Both the position numbers and the translations under genes were made by a program. Of a DNA stretch of 64,000 nt, positions 28,157 through 36,779 are shown piece by piece (position 1 is the first letter of the stretch; the number at the start of each line of letters is the position of its first letter). Source of the DNA: Paeniglutamicibacter terrestris (GTDB lineage: Bacteria; Actinomycetota; Actinomycetes; Actinomycetales; Micrococcaceae); assembly GCF_012271785.1 (NCBI RefSeq), contig NZ_JAAWVT010000005.1:124001-188000 (forward strand). Direction: 5' to 3'. The notes beneath the pieces were generated by a model. The model saw nothing but the letters and a program-made list of their open reading frames with translations. It ran no database searches and was not told the origin of the DNA.

Positions 28157-31100
28157 TTCTTCCCACGATCCATGTCACCGCCATTGTTGCTACGCACAAT
28201 GGCGCGACTTTTTTGCCCCGAACTCTCTCTGCCTTGCGTGGTCAGACCCGCTTGATCGACCGCTTTATCGGCGTTGACGCATCGTCCACCGATACATCGG
28301 CCGATTTGTTGCGCGATCAGCTGCCCTCCGACGCCACGCTGCTCTCTGCCCCAAAACATAGCTTTGGCCACTCGGTGATGACTGCGGTCAAATCCCTGAG
28401 CGCGCCCCGCGCCGGACGGACCGAGTGGCTGTGGCTGATTCACGACGACTCGGTACCCGAGCTTAACGCCCTGGAAAAACTCGTCACGGTGGTTGAAGCC
28501 ACCGAATCCGTGACCATCGCCGGGTGTAAGCAACTTGATCTAGATTCACCACGCCGCCTGCTTGATGTAGGCCTAGGCGTGAACAAATATGCCGAGCGGC
28601 TATCCCTGATGGAAATCGACGAGGTTGATCAGGGACAGTACGACGCTCGCACGGACTCCTTTGCCGTCACCAGCGCCGGCATGCTCATTCGCCGCGACGT
28701 CTTTGAGGCCCTGGACGGTTTTGATCCAGCACTGCCAGGACTCGGCGATGACATGGACTTGTGTTGGCGCAACCGGCTCATGGGCAACCGTGTAGTGATC
28801 GTTCCCGCGGCAAAGATTTATCACAAGGCCGAGGTGATCCACGCCCTGGCCGGTCCCTCCGAAACCCGCCGGGCCGAGGTCTTCCTCCGTCTGAAGCACG
28901 CAACCGCCTGGACTATCCCGTTTATCGTGGTGGGTGCCGTACTCGGTGGAATCTTCAGTTTCTTTGGCTCCCTACTTGCCAAGGACCCCGGATACGCCTT
29001 CGGCCAACTCGGCGCAACCCTGCGAGCGGTGTGCACACCGATGAAGCTGGCCCGCTCCCGTGCCGCAGCTGCAAGCACCCGTAGGGTCCCACGCAACTCC
29101 ATCGCCCGGCTGCTGACCGACCAAGATATCGTCCGCGAACACCGCAGACACATGATCGATTCGATGGGCGGCGAAAGCGTTTACGGCGACGGCACCGGCG
29201 CCACCGCAACCCAGGACCCCACCGGGGACACTCGTAATGACTTTGCCGCGCTCGCGGCCCCCACTCGCACCGCTGCCTTCGTCAGCGCCATCATCGCTGT
29301 GGTGGTGACCCTGGCGCTCTCCCTGCTCGGTCTGCGGGCCCTGCTTGGGGCTTCTGCCGTGGGCGGTGGCGCAATGTTGCCGATCTCCACCAACCCCGCG
29401 GAGATTCTGAGGAATGCCACCTCCTGGTGGGCCAACCTTGGCGCAGGAAGTCCGGGGGGTGGGGATCCCATCGATTTCCTCTACTGGTTCACTGCCCTGC
29501 TCGGTGGCGGCAACGCCAACGTCGTGGCCGTGGTGCTCACCTTGTTGAGCATGCCGCTAGCCGCACTGAGTGCCTGGCTGGGTCTGGGGGCCGTCACCCG
29601 TTCGCGCGCGGCGCGAATGGTCGGAGCTCTGCTCTGGGCACTTGCCCCGGCACTGCAAATTTCATTGGCTTCGGGACGCGCCGGAAGCGTGCTGGTGCAC
29701 GTGCTGGCACCCCTGCTGCTGCTGACACTGATGCGCTCGGTCGGCGCTGGCGTCGACTTTAGGGCCCGTGGCGATCGCTCCTCACGCCCGGGCACCGGAT
29801 CCATCCCCTCCTGGACAAGTGCTGCCGCCGCATCGCTCCTGCTTGCTGCCATCGCCGCAGGATCCCCGGCTGTGGGACTGACCCTTCTCGTGATGATCGT
29901 CGTGGTTGCCATCGCGCTGCGCTCGAGGGCCAAGACACTGTTCTGGGTGCCGTTGCCCATGGTGGTCTTCCACCTCCCGTTGCTGATCAACGCCCTGCGT
30001 AATCCGCGGGTGCTGTTCACTGACCCGGGGATTCCGCTGGCATTCAATCCCGCCCCGGTCTGGGCCCAGGCACTGGGATTCCCCACCGCCTTTGAGCCCC
30101 TGGCCACGCCCGCAGGTTTCGCCTTCCTGCCTGAAGGCCCGTGGGCGCTGGTATTGGTGCTGTTGGTTGGTTTGCCGTTGTTGGCATTCGCCACCATGGG
30201 ACTCTTTGCCGGGGGAGCCAAGGCTTCGCTGCCATTAGCCAGGATGCTGTGGCTGTTGAGCGTGCTGATGCTAGCCGCCGCTTATGGTGCTTCGCTGATT
30301 CCAGCGGCCGTGGACGGGAACGTCCTCGTCACCGCGTTTACTGGCCCCTTTGTTTCCTTCTTTGTCCTCGGACTAATTTTTGCTGCCGGACTGGGCATCT
30401 CCGTGTTCCGTGGTGAACGCTCCAGCCTTGGAATTGATGCTGCCCCGGCAATACCACGGGCGAACAAGGGAGTGCTGATCGGCGCCTCGACACTGTTGGG
30501 CCTCTCGGTCCTGGTGGCTGGATCCAGTTGGATCATGGCTCAACTCCCGGCACCCGCCGATGCGCGAGCCACCACCCAAATGGGCACCACCAGTGAGCTG
30601 ACAGCTATTTCAGCCCGGACCTTGCCCGCCACCGCCGCGGACCGCGGACTGGGAGACTATGAAGAACGCACCCTAGTGCTGACCCAGACCGGGGACGGGG
30701 CAGTCAGTGCCGCATTGATGAACGGGGCCGGCACCACCGCCGATGCCCTGTCACAAACCACAACCGCCAACCGGCTGATCGGCTCGCTGCTGGCACCGAC
30801 GTTGCGCGGATCCGATGACGCCGACCAGCTCATCGAACGGACTGTGGCAACACTTGTCTCGGACTCCGAACTTGACCCGCGTGAAGAACTTGCGTCACTA
30901 AGTACCGGATTTGTGGTGCTCAAGGATGATCGACAGACCGCCTCCGCCTTGGTCGCGCGCCTCGACGCGGTGCCCGGTCTGGTCTCGGTCGGTAGAACCG
31001 AAGCCGGTTGGCTATGGCGCGTCGCCCCACAACAGGTTATCGAGAACGTGGATAACGCCACCGACTCAACCTCACGGGTGCGCATCGTCCAGGACGGAAA

Positions 31101-31533
31101 AACCACCGCACTGCTGGCCTCAAACCGTGGTCAGGTCACCGCGACACCCATTGAATCCGGCGCCGAGGGCCGCACCCTAGTGCTGGCCGAACGGAGTAAC
31201 GCCGGCTGGGTGGCAACCCTGAACGGTGTTGAACTTAAATCCGTGACGGTGGGTGCCGAGAACACCACCGGCGCCGCACCCTGGGCCCAAGGCTTTGAAC
31301 TCGGTGCCGGAGCAGGCACCCTGGAATTGAGCTACCAGAGCCCCTATGAGGTGCCACTTTCGATCGCCAGATTCGTGGTGCTGCTGCTGGCTCTCTTGCT
31401 GGTCATCCCCATTCCACGCAACCGCCGCTTTGCTGCACGCCGACTGGCTGAGTACCGTACCAGCGGCAATGCCGAAAGCATCGATGAGCTTGACCGTGGC
31501 ACTCATGCCGCGAAGGGCAAGGAGCAAAAGTGA
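28102..31533 (+). CDS. very large GT2 family glycosyltransferase with multi-helix and extracytoplasmic parts
   Basis: A 1,143-residue fusion of a cytosolic GT-A glycosyltransferase domain (about residues 24-270) to a membrane region and an extracytoplasmic C-terminal domain. GT2 signatures: VTAIVATHNGATFLPRTL (nucleotide-sugar region), IHDDSVPEL (DxD-like), and GLGDDMDLCWRNR. Many hydrophobic segments lie between about 275 and 790, and a non-membrane domain (about 800-1090) precedes a last helix near 1095-1115. The start is problematic: TTG at 28102 overlaps whiB by 55 bases; the only other candidates near the GT2 homology are rare ATT/CTT codons. It is coupled by a 4-base GTGA overlap to DUF5719. 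It probably builds a surface glycan; substrate unknown. Confidence 0.85.
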   Translation: MGRTVRARTSSFAETSNLILPTIHVTAIVATHNGATFLPRTLSALRGQTRLIDRFIGVDASSTDTSADLLRDQLPSDATLLSAPKHSFGHSVMTAVKSLSAPRAGRTEWLWLIHDDSVPELNALEKLVTVVEATESVTIAGCKQLDLDSPRRLLDVGLGVNKYAERLSLMEIDEVDQGQYDARTDSFAVTSAGMLIRRDVFEALDGFDPALPGLGDDMDLCWRNRLMGNRVVIVPAAKIYHKAEVIHALAGPSETRRAEVFLRLKHATAWTIPFIVVGAVLGGIFSFFGSLLAKDPGYAFGQLGATLRAVCTPMKLARSRAAAASTRRVPRNSIARLLTDQDIVREHRRHMIDSMGGESVYGDGTGATATQDPTGDTRNDFAALAAPTRTAAFVSAIIAVVVTLALSLLGLRALLGASAVGGGAMLPISTNPAEILRNATSWWANLGAGSPGGGDPIDFLYWFTALLGGGNANVVAVVLTLLSMPLAALSAWLGLGAVTRSRAARMVGALLWALAPALQISLASGRAGSVLVHVLAPLLLLTLMRSVGAGVDFRARGDRSSRPGTGSIPSWTSAAAASLLLAAIAAGSPAVGLTLLVMIVVVAIALRSRAKTLFWVPLPMVVFHLPLLINALRNPRVLFTDPGIPLAFNPAPVWAQALGFPTAFEPLATPAGFAFLPEGPWALVLVLLVGLPLLAFATMGLFAGGAKASLPLARMLWLLSVLMLAAAYGASLIPAAVDGNVLVTAFTGPFVSFFVLGLIFAAGLGISVFRGERSSLGIDAAPAIPRANKGVLIGASTLLGLSVLVAGSSWIMAQLPAPADARATTQMGTTSELTAISARTLPATAADRGLGDYEERTLVLTQTGDGAVSAALMNGAGTTADALSQTTTANRLIGSLLAPTLRGSDDADQLIERTVATLVSDSELDPREELASLSTGFVVLKDDRQTASALVARLDAVPGLVSVGRTEAGWLWRVAPQQVIENVDNATDSTSRVRIVQDGKTTALLASNRGQVTATPIESGAEGRTLVLAERSNAGWVATLNGVELKSVTVGAENTTGAAPWAQGFELGAGAGTLELSYQSPYEVPLSIARFVVLLLALLLVIPIPRNRRFAARRLAEYRTSGNAESIDELDRGTHAAKGKEQK

Positions 31534-33368
31534 GCAACGATTCCCGCAGGGCACGGCGTGAGGAAGAACGCCTGGCACAGTCAGCCCGTGAAGCTGCTGG
31601 ATTAGCTCCCGGCACCGCAGCGCCCAAAAATCCCGAGCCAACGCCCGCTCCCGCAGCAGCTGAACCACCGGTTCCGGCCAGTACCGGAGCGCAGGATGCC
31701 GCGAACCCCGATGCCGGGGCCACAGCACCGCGCAGCGCGTCAACCTCGGAACGCTCCGCAGCCAAGGAACAAAGCTCAAAGACCAAGAAGCAGCGGCGCG
31801 GCTTAGGAATGTTGGGGTCCATCGGTGTGCTCTGCCTCGGCGCGGGCGCCATCACCGCTGGCACCCTCATTCCACCGGGAAACCTCGGCGCTGATACCGC
31901 CGTCGAAGTAGCGGCAACCTCGTTGCCTGCCGGTGACTCGCTGGCCACCTGCCCGGCAACTATGAAGCTTTTCACCGGAGCCGGCACCGGGGTCGACCCC
32001 GAGTTTGAGCCCGCCTCCAAGGACGCCAAAACTTCTGTGCGCGCAGCCATCATCTCCGATGCGGCCGGCAGGATCCCCGGTGGCGAACTGCTCAAGAGCG
32101 ATGCCAAGGTCGATAAGAGTATCGCCCCACGTATCAGCGCCGAAGAAGCGGAAACCTCCACCGGCTCCAGCGCCGATGGCAGCTCGGGACTCAAGGGAGT
32201 ACTCGGTCCGGTGAGCTCATTCGCTGAGACCCTGACCCTGCATGCCCAGCCGCTGGGCGGAGTGCAGACACTGGCATCGGCCGTCCGCACCTATAGTGCC
32301 AATGGCGGGGACCTCGCTGGCCTAGCCGTTGCCGGTTGCACGGCGCCGGCCGCCGAGACCTGGCTCACCGGAGCGATTACTACCCCGGGTTCAACCGCCG
32401 TGCTGAACCTAGTGAACTCCTCGGCGTCCGTCGCCGCGGTCCGGGTGGACCTGCGAGGTGCCGAAGGTGCGATTTCCGCCCCTAACCTCACCGAGTTGGC
32501 CGTGGCGCCGGGTGAAACCAAGTCCATCATCTTGGCGGGCTACGCATCGAACGAAACGGCGCTTTCGGCCAAGGTGACCGCCAGTGGTGGACGGGTGAAC
32601 GCGACCATCCAGCAGAGCACGCTGCGTGGGTTGGTTCCCGGCGGTATCGATTACTTGGGGGCTGCTGCCACGGCAAGCACTACCCAAGTGATCCCCGGCG
32701 TGGGAATCCTGGACCCGGCACTGGCTCAGGACCTGGCCAAACCCGCAGCGAATGCTAACGCGGTCGCCCAAGTGGTGTTGGCAGCAACCTCCGCCGAGGG
32801 CGCCACCGTCAAGGTGAAGGCCATGGGACCCAACGGCGAGGTAGAGATTCCCGGTGGCGGTGAGGTTGTGGTGGCCTCGAACGCCACCGCAAGCCTGTCT
32901 CTGGCCGGACTACCCGCCGGATACTACACGATCGTTGTTGACGCCGATTCTCCGGTCAGCGCGAGCGTGAAGATGGTACGCGGCACCAAGGCCGCTGATC
33001 CCATTGACCAGGCCTGGGCGACGGCGGCACAGCGCTTGGGCAGCGAACACCTCTTGGTACTTCCCACGGTGGGCTCGGCCCGGTTGGTGCTCAACGCACC
33101 AAACGGCGAGTCCACGGTGAATGTGCGCTCGATGAATAGCGACGGGAAGCTCTCTGCGGCACGATCCGTGGAACTGACCGGCGGTAAATCGACGGTGCTC
33201 TCCGGCAACGATTTTGGCAAGGGCACGGTGGCTGTGATGCTCTCGGCCACCGGATCACCCAGCTACGGTGCAGCGGTAGTTCAAGAGGGTTCCTATGGCA
33301 TTGCTGCCTTGCCAGTGAGCGAGGCTCCCGCTGGGCGCGAGGGCGTCACGGTTCTACTGCGGGACTAG
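31530..33368 (+). CDS. DUF5719 family protein, membrane-anchored extracytoplasmic
   Basis: A 612-residue protein: cytosolic Ala/Pro/Glu-rich tail (about 1-90), one helix (GMLGSIGVLCLGAGAITAGTL, about 92-112), then a large beta-rich extracytoplasmic region of repeated Ig-like character (VDLRGAEGAISAPNLTELAVAPGETKSIILAGY is one such unit). Start GTG at 31530 overlaps the glycosyltransferase stop (GTGA) and AAGGAG is upstream. It is always beside the large GT2 in this context, and a shared role in assembling or attaching the same glycan is plausible. No catalytic motif recognised. Confidence 0.82.
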   Translation: MSNDSRRARREEERLAQSAREAAGLAPGTAAPKNPEPTPAPAAAEPPVPASTGAQDAANPDAGATAPRSASTSERSAAKEQSSKTKKQRRGLGMLGSIGVLCLGAGAITAGTLIPPGNLGADTAVEVAATSLPAGDSLATCPATMKLFTGAGTGVDPEFEPASKDAKTSVRAAIISDAAGRIPGGELLKSDAKVDKSIAPRISAEEAETSTGSSADGSSGLKGVLGPVSSFAETLTLHAQPLGGVQTLASAVRTYSANGGDLAGLAVAGCTAPAAETWLTGAITTPGSTAVLNLVNSSASVAAVRVDLRGAEGAISAPNLTELAVAPGETKSIILAGYASNETALSAKVTASGGRVNATIQQSTLRGLVPGGIDYLGAAATASTTQVIPGVGILDPALAQDLAKPAANANAVAQVVLAATSAEGATVKVKAMGPNGEVEIPGGGEVVVASNATASLSLAGLPAGYYTIVVDADSPVSASVKMVRGTKAADPIDQAWATAAQRLGSEHLLVLPTVGSARLVLNAPNGESTVNVRSMNSDGKLSAARSVELTGGKSTVLSGNDFGKGTVAVMLSATGSPSYGAAVVQEGSYGIAALPVSEAPAGREGVTVLLRD

Positions 33369-33874
33369 CGTTCCGGGCCCCAGGCGCCATAGCCGGGGTC
33401 AACCGCCTGCGGGTCCATGGCCCATAGCTCGGCCAGTTGCTCCACGATAGAAAAGTGGATCAATTCGGGCAGCAGGTCGGTGCCCTGATGGCTGGCCTCC
33501 TCGATGGGGCGGCGATAGAGCGTAATGCGTTCTGGTTCGCCCCGTCGTGCTGACCTGCTGGTGGCCCACGGCACGCGAATGCCAGCTGCCTCTGCTCGTG
33601 TGATGACCTTGGCGGCGGGCGCCTGCAAGATGCGGAAATCGATCCGGGTCACGCGATCGCCCCACCGGTCCGCCAGACGCTCGGCCGATTCGACCAAGAG
33701 ATCCTCGAAGCGCTCGGCCCGCGTGCGGGCTCCGGGCAGGGGCGCCATGAGCATCGGACCGCGTCGACCGCGGCCGTGGCGGTTGCGTTTGCGCGTCTCA
33801 AAGCTCCGAGCCACGCCGCTGTCTAAGGATCGCGGGTCGCGTGTATCCAAATCGATCGACAGTTTTCCGAGCAT
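33365..33874 (-). CDS. zincin-like metallopeptidase family protein without HExxH
   Basis: A 169-residue actinobacterial protein annotated in relatives as a metallopeptidase-like family (Zincin_1/DUF type), the Rv3259 neighbourhood. Where a zinc protease would have HExxH, this protein reads ELIHFSIVEQLAELW, so the catalytic zinc motif is not present and peptidase activity is doubtful. The basic N-terminus (RKRNRHGRGRRGP, about residues 28-40) is unusual for an enzyme. ATG at 33874. It overlaps the DUF5719 stop by 4 bases, convergently, and is divergent from DUF3499. Confidence 0.75.
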   Translation of the reverse strand: MLGKLSIDLDTRDPRSLDSGVARSFETRKRNRHGRGRRGPMLMAPLPGARTRAERFEDLLVESAERLADRWGDRVTRIDFRILQAPAAKVITRAEAAGIRVPWATSRSARRGEPERITLYRRPIEEASHQGTDLLPELIHFSIVEQLAELWAMDPQAVDPGYGAWGPER

Positions 33875-33973
33875 GTTCCAAGCCTAAGCCACGCCACGGT
33901 GACACGATCCACCGGGCCTTGCCCGGCGGTGCGGACCATGCGCCCGAAGTCTGCTGAGGTAGTCTGTGTAATC

Positions 33974-34372
33974 GTGGGATCATCCAGACTTTGTTCACGT
34001 TCGGCGTGTGGCCAGCAGGCCATCGCCACCTTGACGTATGTGTACGCCGACTCGACGGCGGTGCTCGGCCCCTTGGCGACCTTCGCAGAACCGCATTGTT
34101 ATGACTTGTGCGCACAGCATGCGCAACGACTGACCGTGCCCCTGGGATGGGAAGTCTTGCGACTGGCATTGCCCGAGCAGGGCCGGCTACGCAACGATGA
34201 CCTCTACGCACTGGCCAATGCCGTACGCGAAAACGAAGAACAGCCCCCCGTGGTTCCGGCCAATGAAACTCCGACGGCGCGATCAGCACCGCCGGCCATC
34301 GAACCCGGTGACACCCAGGCACTGACCCGTCGGCACCTGCGCGTGCTGCGCGAAGGAACGCTGGAGCCCTAA
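33974..34372 (+). CDS. DUF3499 domain-containing protein
   Basis: A 132-residue small protein with a zinc-ribbon-like N-terminus: LCSRSACGQQA and HCYDLCAQHAQRL give paired Cys/His candidates. The rest is polar and low in complexity. The GTG at 33974 is eight bases after TAGTCT, so the transcript is probably leaderless; a more upstream start (33899) has no support. It lies after the zincin-like gene (divergent) and before the Trm112 gene. In related genomes a phosphomannomutase gene separates DUF3499 and Trm112; here it does not. Function unknown. Confidence 0.8.
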   Translation: MGSSRLCSRSACGQQAIATLTYVYADSTAVLGPLATFAEPHCYDLCAQHAQRLTVPLGWEVLRLALPEQGRLRNDDLYALANAVRENEEQPPVVPANETPTARSAPPAIEPGDTQALTRRHLRVLREGTLEP

Positions 34373-34381
34373 ACTGGGATC

Positions 34382-34567
34382 ATGTCGAATCTTTCCTCAC
34401 TGCTCACCACCGCGCTTCGTTGCCCCATCACCGGTTCCCCGTTGACTCAAATCGGCGACACCCTGCTCTCCACATCAAAGGGTCCCAACGGGGAATCCTA
34501 TTCCTACGTTATCGACGAAGGAATACCGCTGATGTTGGCTACCGAAGCAACCATCATCCCCGCTTAG
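34382..34567 (+). CDS. Trm112 family protein
   Basis: A 61-residue protein of the Trm112/YcaR type, small zinc-ribbon-like partners of methyltransferases in some organisms. LRCPITGSPLTQI at the N-terminus and YVIDEGIPLML near the end match the family's two conserved ends; only one Cys is present, so zinc binding looks incomplete. The ATG at 34382 is 9 bases after DUF3499, suggesting one transcript. Confidence 0.85.
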   Translation: MSNLSSLLTTALRCPITGSPLTQIGDTLLSTSKGPNGESYSYVIDEGIPLMLATEATIIPA

Positions 34568-34900
34568 GCAGCCGCATCAGCGCTGGGTTAACACCGCGAA
34601 GTCGACCGCGATAGTGGCGCCGGGACCCACCTCGGCGGACCGGCGGCACTGCAGAAGCAGCGGCCGGAGCGCACAAAAGACCAGCTCACCGATGCCCGTA
34701 TGAACACCCCGCGAAGGGTGTCTACCTGCGGGCATCGTCATATTGCGGGACCGACACGCGGGCGTCAAAACACCGTAGTGGCCCGCTGGCGCCCACTGTG
34801 CTGGATAGTCTTGGTCATGGTGTGTGTGAGGTCAGGAGCCTGGTTCCGGCTGAACCGCACCACAAGCGCACCGCATGTCAGAGTTTTTTGAGGGAGAAGC
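34568..34900. other. gene-free interval with nested hairpin
   Basis: This 333-base stretch separates Trm112 from the Lit-like gene. Around 34691-34736 it contains a nested inverted repeat. I see no credible gene; a reverse-strand frame of 63 codons (34577-34768) lacks any recognisable protein character. The 3' part precedes the GGGAG ribosome-binding site of the next gene. Confidence 0.6.
34691..34736. repeat. nested inverted repeat, possible structured RNA or terminator
   Basis: Outer arms GATGCCCG (34691-34698) and CGGGCATC (34729-34736) enclose ACACCC (34704-34709)/GGGTGT (34716-34721). No T-run follows. It may be the Trm112 terminator or part of the leader of the next gene. Confidence 0.45.
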
Positions 34901-36520
34901 ATGGCTGAGCAGGACAAACTGCAGACCGGCAAAGCGGAATCGAGCACGCCCGCCGAGGCCGGTGCCAACGCCGACGCCAAACCGGTACAGGAGCCCGGCA
35001 CGCTCAGTGCTGCCGCTGCCGCGGCCGCTGCCAAGATCGAGGCATCCATGGTGGTAGCGCGTGCTCAGGCCGCTGCCGCCAAGGAAGCCGCTGCAGAGGA
35101 AGCCGCTAAAGCAGCCTCCGCCAAGGACGTCGCTGCAAAGGCCACAGCCGACAAGGAAGCTGCCGCTAAAGCCGCCGCTGCCAAGGCTGCCACCGATAAG
35201 GAAGCTGCTGCAAAGGCCGCGGCCGACAAAGAGGCCACTGCAAAAGCTGCAGCCGCGAAGGCGACCGCAGCTAAAGTTGCCGCCGCCAAGGCGACACAGC
35301 CTCAGACGAAAGCACCTGTGGCCCCCGCGGCCACGACCGCTACATCAGCGGCCACCCCAGCTCCCAAGACTCCTGCAGCGCCCGGCAGTGCACCCGTAGC
35401 ATCCGCGACTCCCGCGGCCAAAGTAGACGCGTCGGCCGCACAACCGGCAGCCGCGCCCACAGTCGTCCCCGCTAAGCCCGCGGAAAAGCCCCAGGTCAAG
35501 GAAGTGACGGAACCGGAGGAGATCGAAGACATCATCGCGAAGATCCCCGTTGAGCCGCCGCCCGCCACAACCAAGGTGGCCGTCACCGAAAAGCCGCGCG
35601 CCGCACACTCGAGTGCTCCGGCCGAGCAAAATGCCGACGCCACCACGGTCCTGCCGCGGCCAACCTCGGCCGAACCCAAGGTTAAGGCCGCCGAGCAGAC
35701 CGCCTCGGCTGTTGCCGAGGCCCGCAGCCGCGTCTTTGGTGCCTACACCCCGGTCCCCGAACCCACACCCGCAGCCCGTGAACGCCGTAGCCGCCGCGAG
35801 GCAGCCCTTGAGGCCAAGCCACCGTTGGCACGTACCCTGCAGGTGCTGCTGGCCATTTGCTACCCGTTCCTGCTGCTCATCGTGGTCATTCGGCTCATCG
35901 CCAGCCCGATCTTCCTCTGGATCGCTTACCAGCGCCCGGGATTCCCGGCCGATAGCTTCGGATTCAGCACCGCGGACAGACTGAATTACGGATCCTTTGG
36001 CGTGGACTTCCTGAACAACGTCGCGGATAACCGCTACTTGGGCGAGTTACGGGATATCAACGGAAACCCATTGTTCCTGGCCACCGAGGTCCAGCACATG
36101 GCCGATGTTAAGCACGTGATGTCGTTGACTTATCTTGCCGGTGCGATCTTGGGCGTCATCGTGCTCTTCGCCCTGATCTACCTGGGCAAGCGCTACTCCG
36201 GAGGGACGCGCCGCGGACTCTTCGCCGGATCCATCGCCACGATTGTGCTGCTGGCCGGGCTGGTGACCGTCGCGGTCATGGGTTGGGAAACGTTCTTCAC
36301 CAGCTTCCACAAGATTTTCTTCGCCAATGGCACCTGGACCTTCAACTACTCCGACACCCTGATCCGGCTCTACCCGCCGCAGTTCTGGGTGGATGCCGCC
36401 ATCGGCATCGCCGGGCTGGTGCTCATTACCTCGATCATCACGCTCATCGCCACCTGGCCCACCGCCAAGCGTCGTGAGCTGGCGCGCCTGCGCCAAGAAA
36501 AGCGGGTATTCGGGCTCTAG
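34901..36520 (+). CDS. TIGR01906/Lit-like (DUF1461) membrane protein with long Ala/Lys-rich N-terminal region
   Basis: The C-terminal part (about residues 309-539) is a four-helix membrane protein of the TIGR01906/PF07314 family. In Firmicutes Lit homologues rearrange lipoprotein acyl chains; that activity is not established here. Conserved motifs: PADSFGFS...DRLNYGSFGVDF after helix 1, HMADVK before helix 2, and MGWETFFTSFHKIFFANGTWTF..DTLIRLYPPQFWVD before helix 4. The first 300 residues are low-complexity and rich in Ala, Lys and Pro, including a DKEAAAK-type repeat at about 56-132. ATG at 34901 has GGGAG upstream. Nucleotide-level composition is still high GC, so this is an extension rather than foreign DNA. 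Confidence 0.82.
   Translation: MAEQDKLQTGKAESSTPAEAGANADAKPVQEPGTLSAAAAAAAAKIEASMVVARAQAAAAKEAAAEEAAKAASAKDVAAKATADKEAAAKAAAAKAATDKEAAAKAAADKEATAKAAAAKATAAKVAAAKATQPQTKAPVAPAATTATSAATPAPKTPAAPGSAPVASATPAAKVDASAAQPAAAPTVVPAKPAEKPQVKEVTEPEEIEDIIAKIPVEPPPATTKVAVTEKPRAAHSSAPAEQNADATTVLPRPTSAEPKVKAAEQTASAVAEARSRVFGAYTPVPEPTPAARERRSRREAALEAKPPLARTLQVLLAICYPFLLLIVVIRLIASPIFLWIAYQRPGFPADSFGFSTADRLNYGSFGVDFLNNVADNRYLGELRDINGNPLFLATEVQHMADVKHVMSLTYLAGAILGVIVLFALIYLGKRYSGGTRRGLFAGSIATIVLLAGLVTVAVMGWETFFTSFHKIFFANGTWTFNYSDTLIRLYPPQFWVDAAIGIAGLVLITSIITLIATWPTAKRRELARLRQEKRVFGL
35071..35298 (+). repeat. Ala/Lys-rich degenerate repeat coding region
   Basis: Degenerate units of 10-15 codons encode DKEAAAKAAAAKAAT-like peptides, some 75 residues in all. 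Lys is spaced every 4-5 residues among Ala, which could form a long amphipathic or charged helix; it is also similar to pneumococcal-type or histone H1-like tails. Confidence 0.75.
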
Positions 36521-36544
36521 CCCAAGGGTTTAGGTTCTCTACTC

Positions 36545-36619
36545 ATCCCGGGTCGGGGGGAGTGACGCAGTACTTCATGATGAAGGGCAGCGTTTTCCCC
36601 CGGTCCGGGATTCTTTTTG
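36545..36619 (+). terminator. terminator after Lit-like gene
   Basis: Imperfect long stem (ATCCCGGGTCGGGGGGA near 36545 with TCCCCCGGTCCGGGAT near 36596-36611) enclosing an inner CTTCAT/ATGAAG palindrome (36573-36585), followed by TCTTTTTGC. Confidence 0.75.
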
Positions 36620-36779
36620 CCCGTACAAAAAGTTGCCGGAACGCTCAGGATGTGGCATCGCGGCGTCGGCGGTCCGGTGATGACCACACTGACTCTTGCA
36701 CCCGTTGCGCGGTACCAGGCACACCCGATCCTGGGGCGCTGGACGGCAAAACGCGGGTGTAGCCAGCCAGAAGCGCGGG

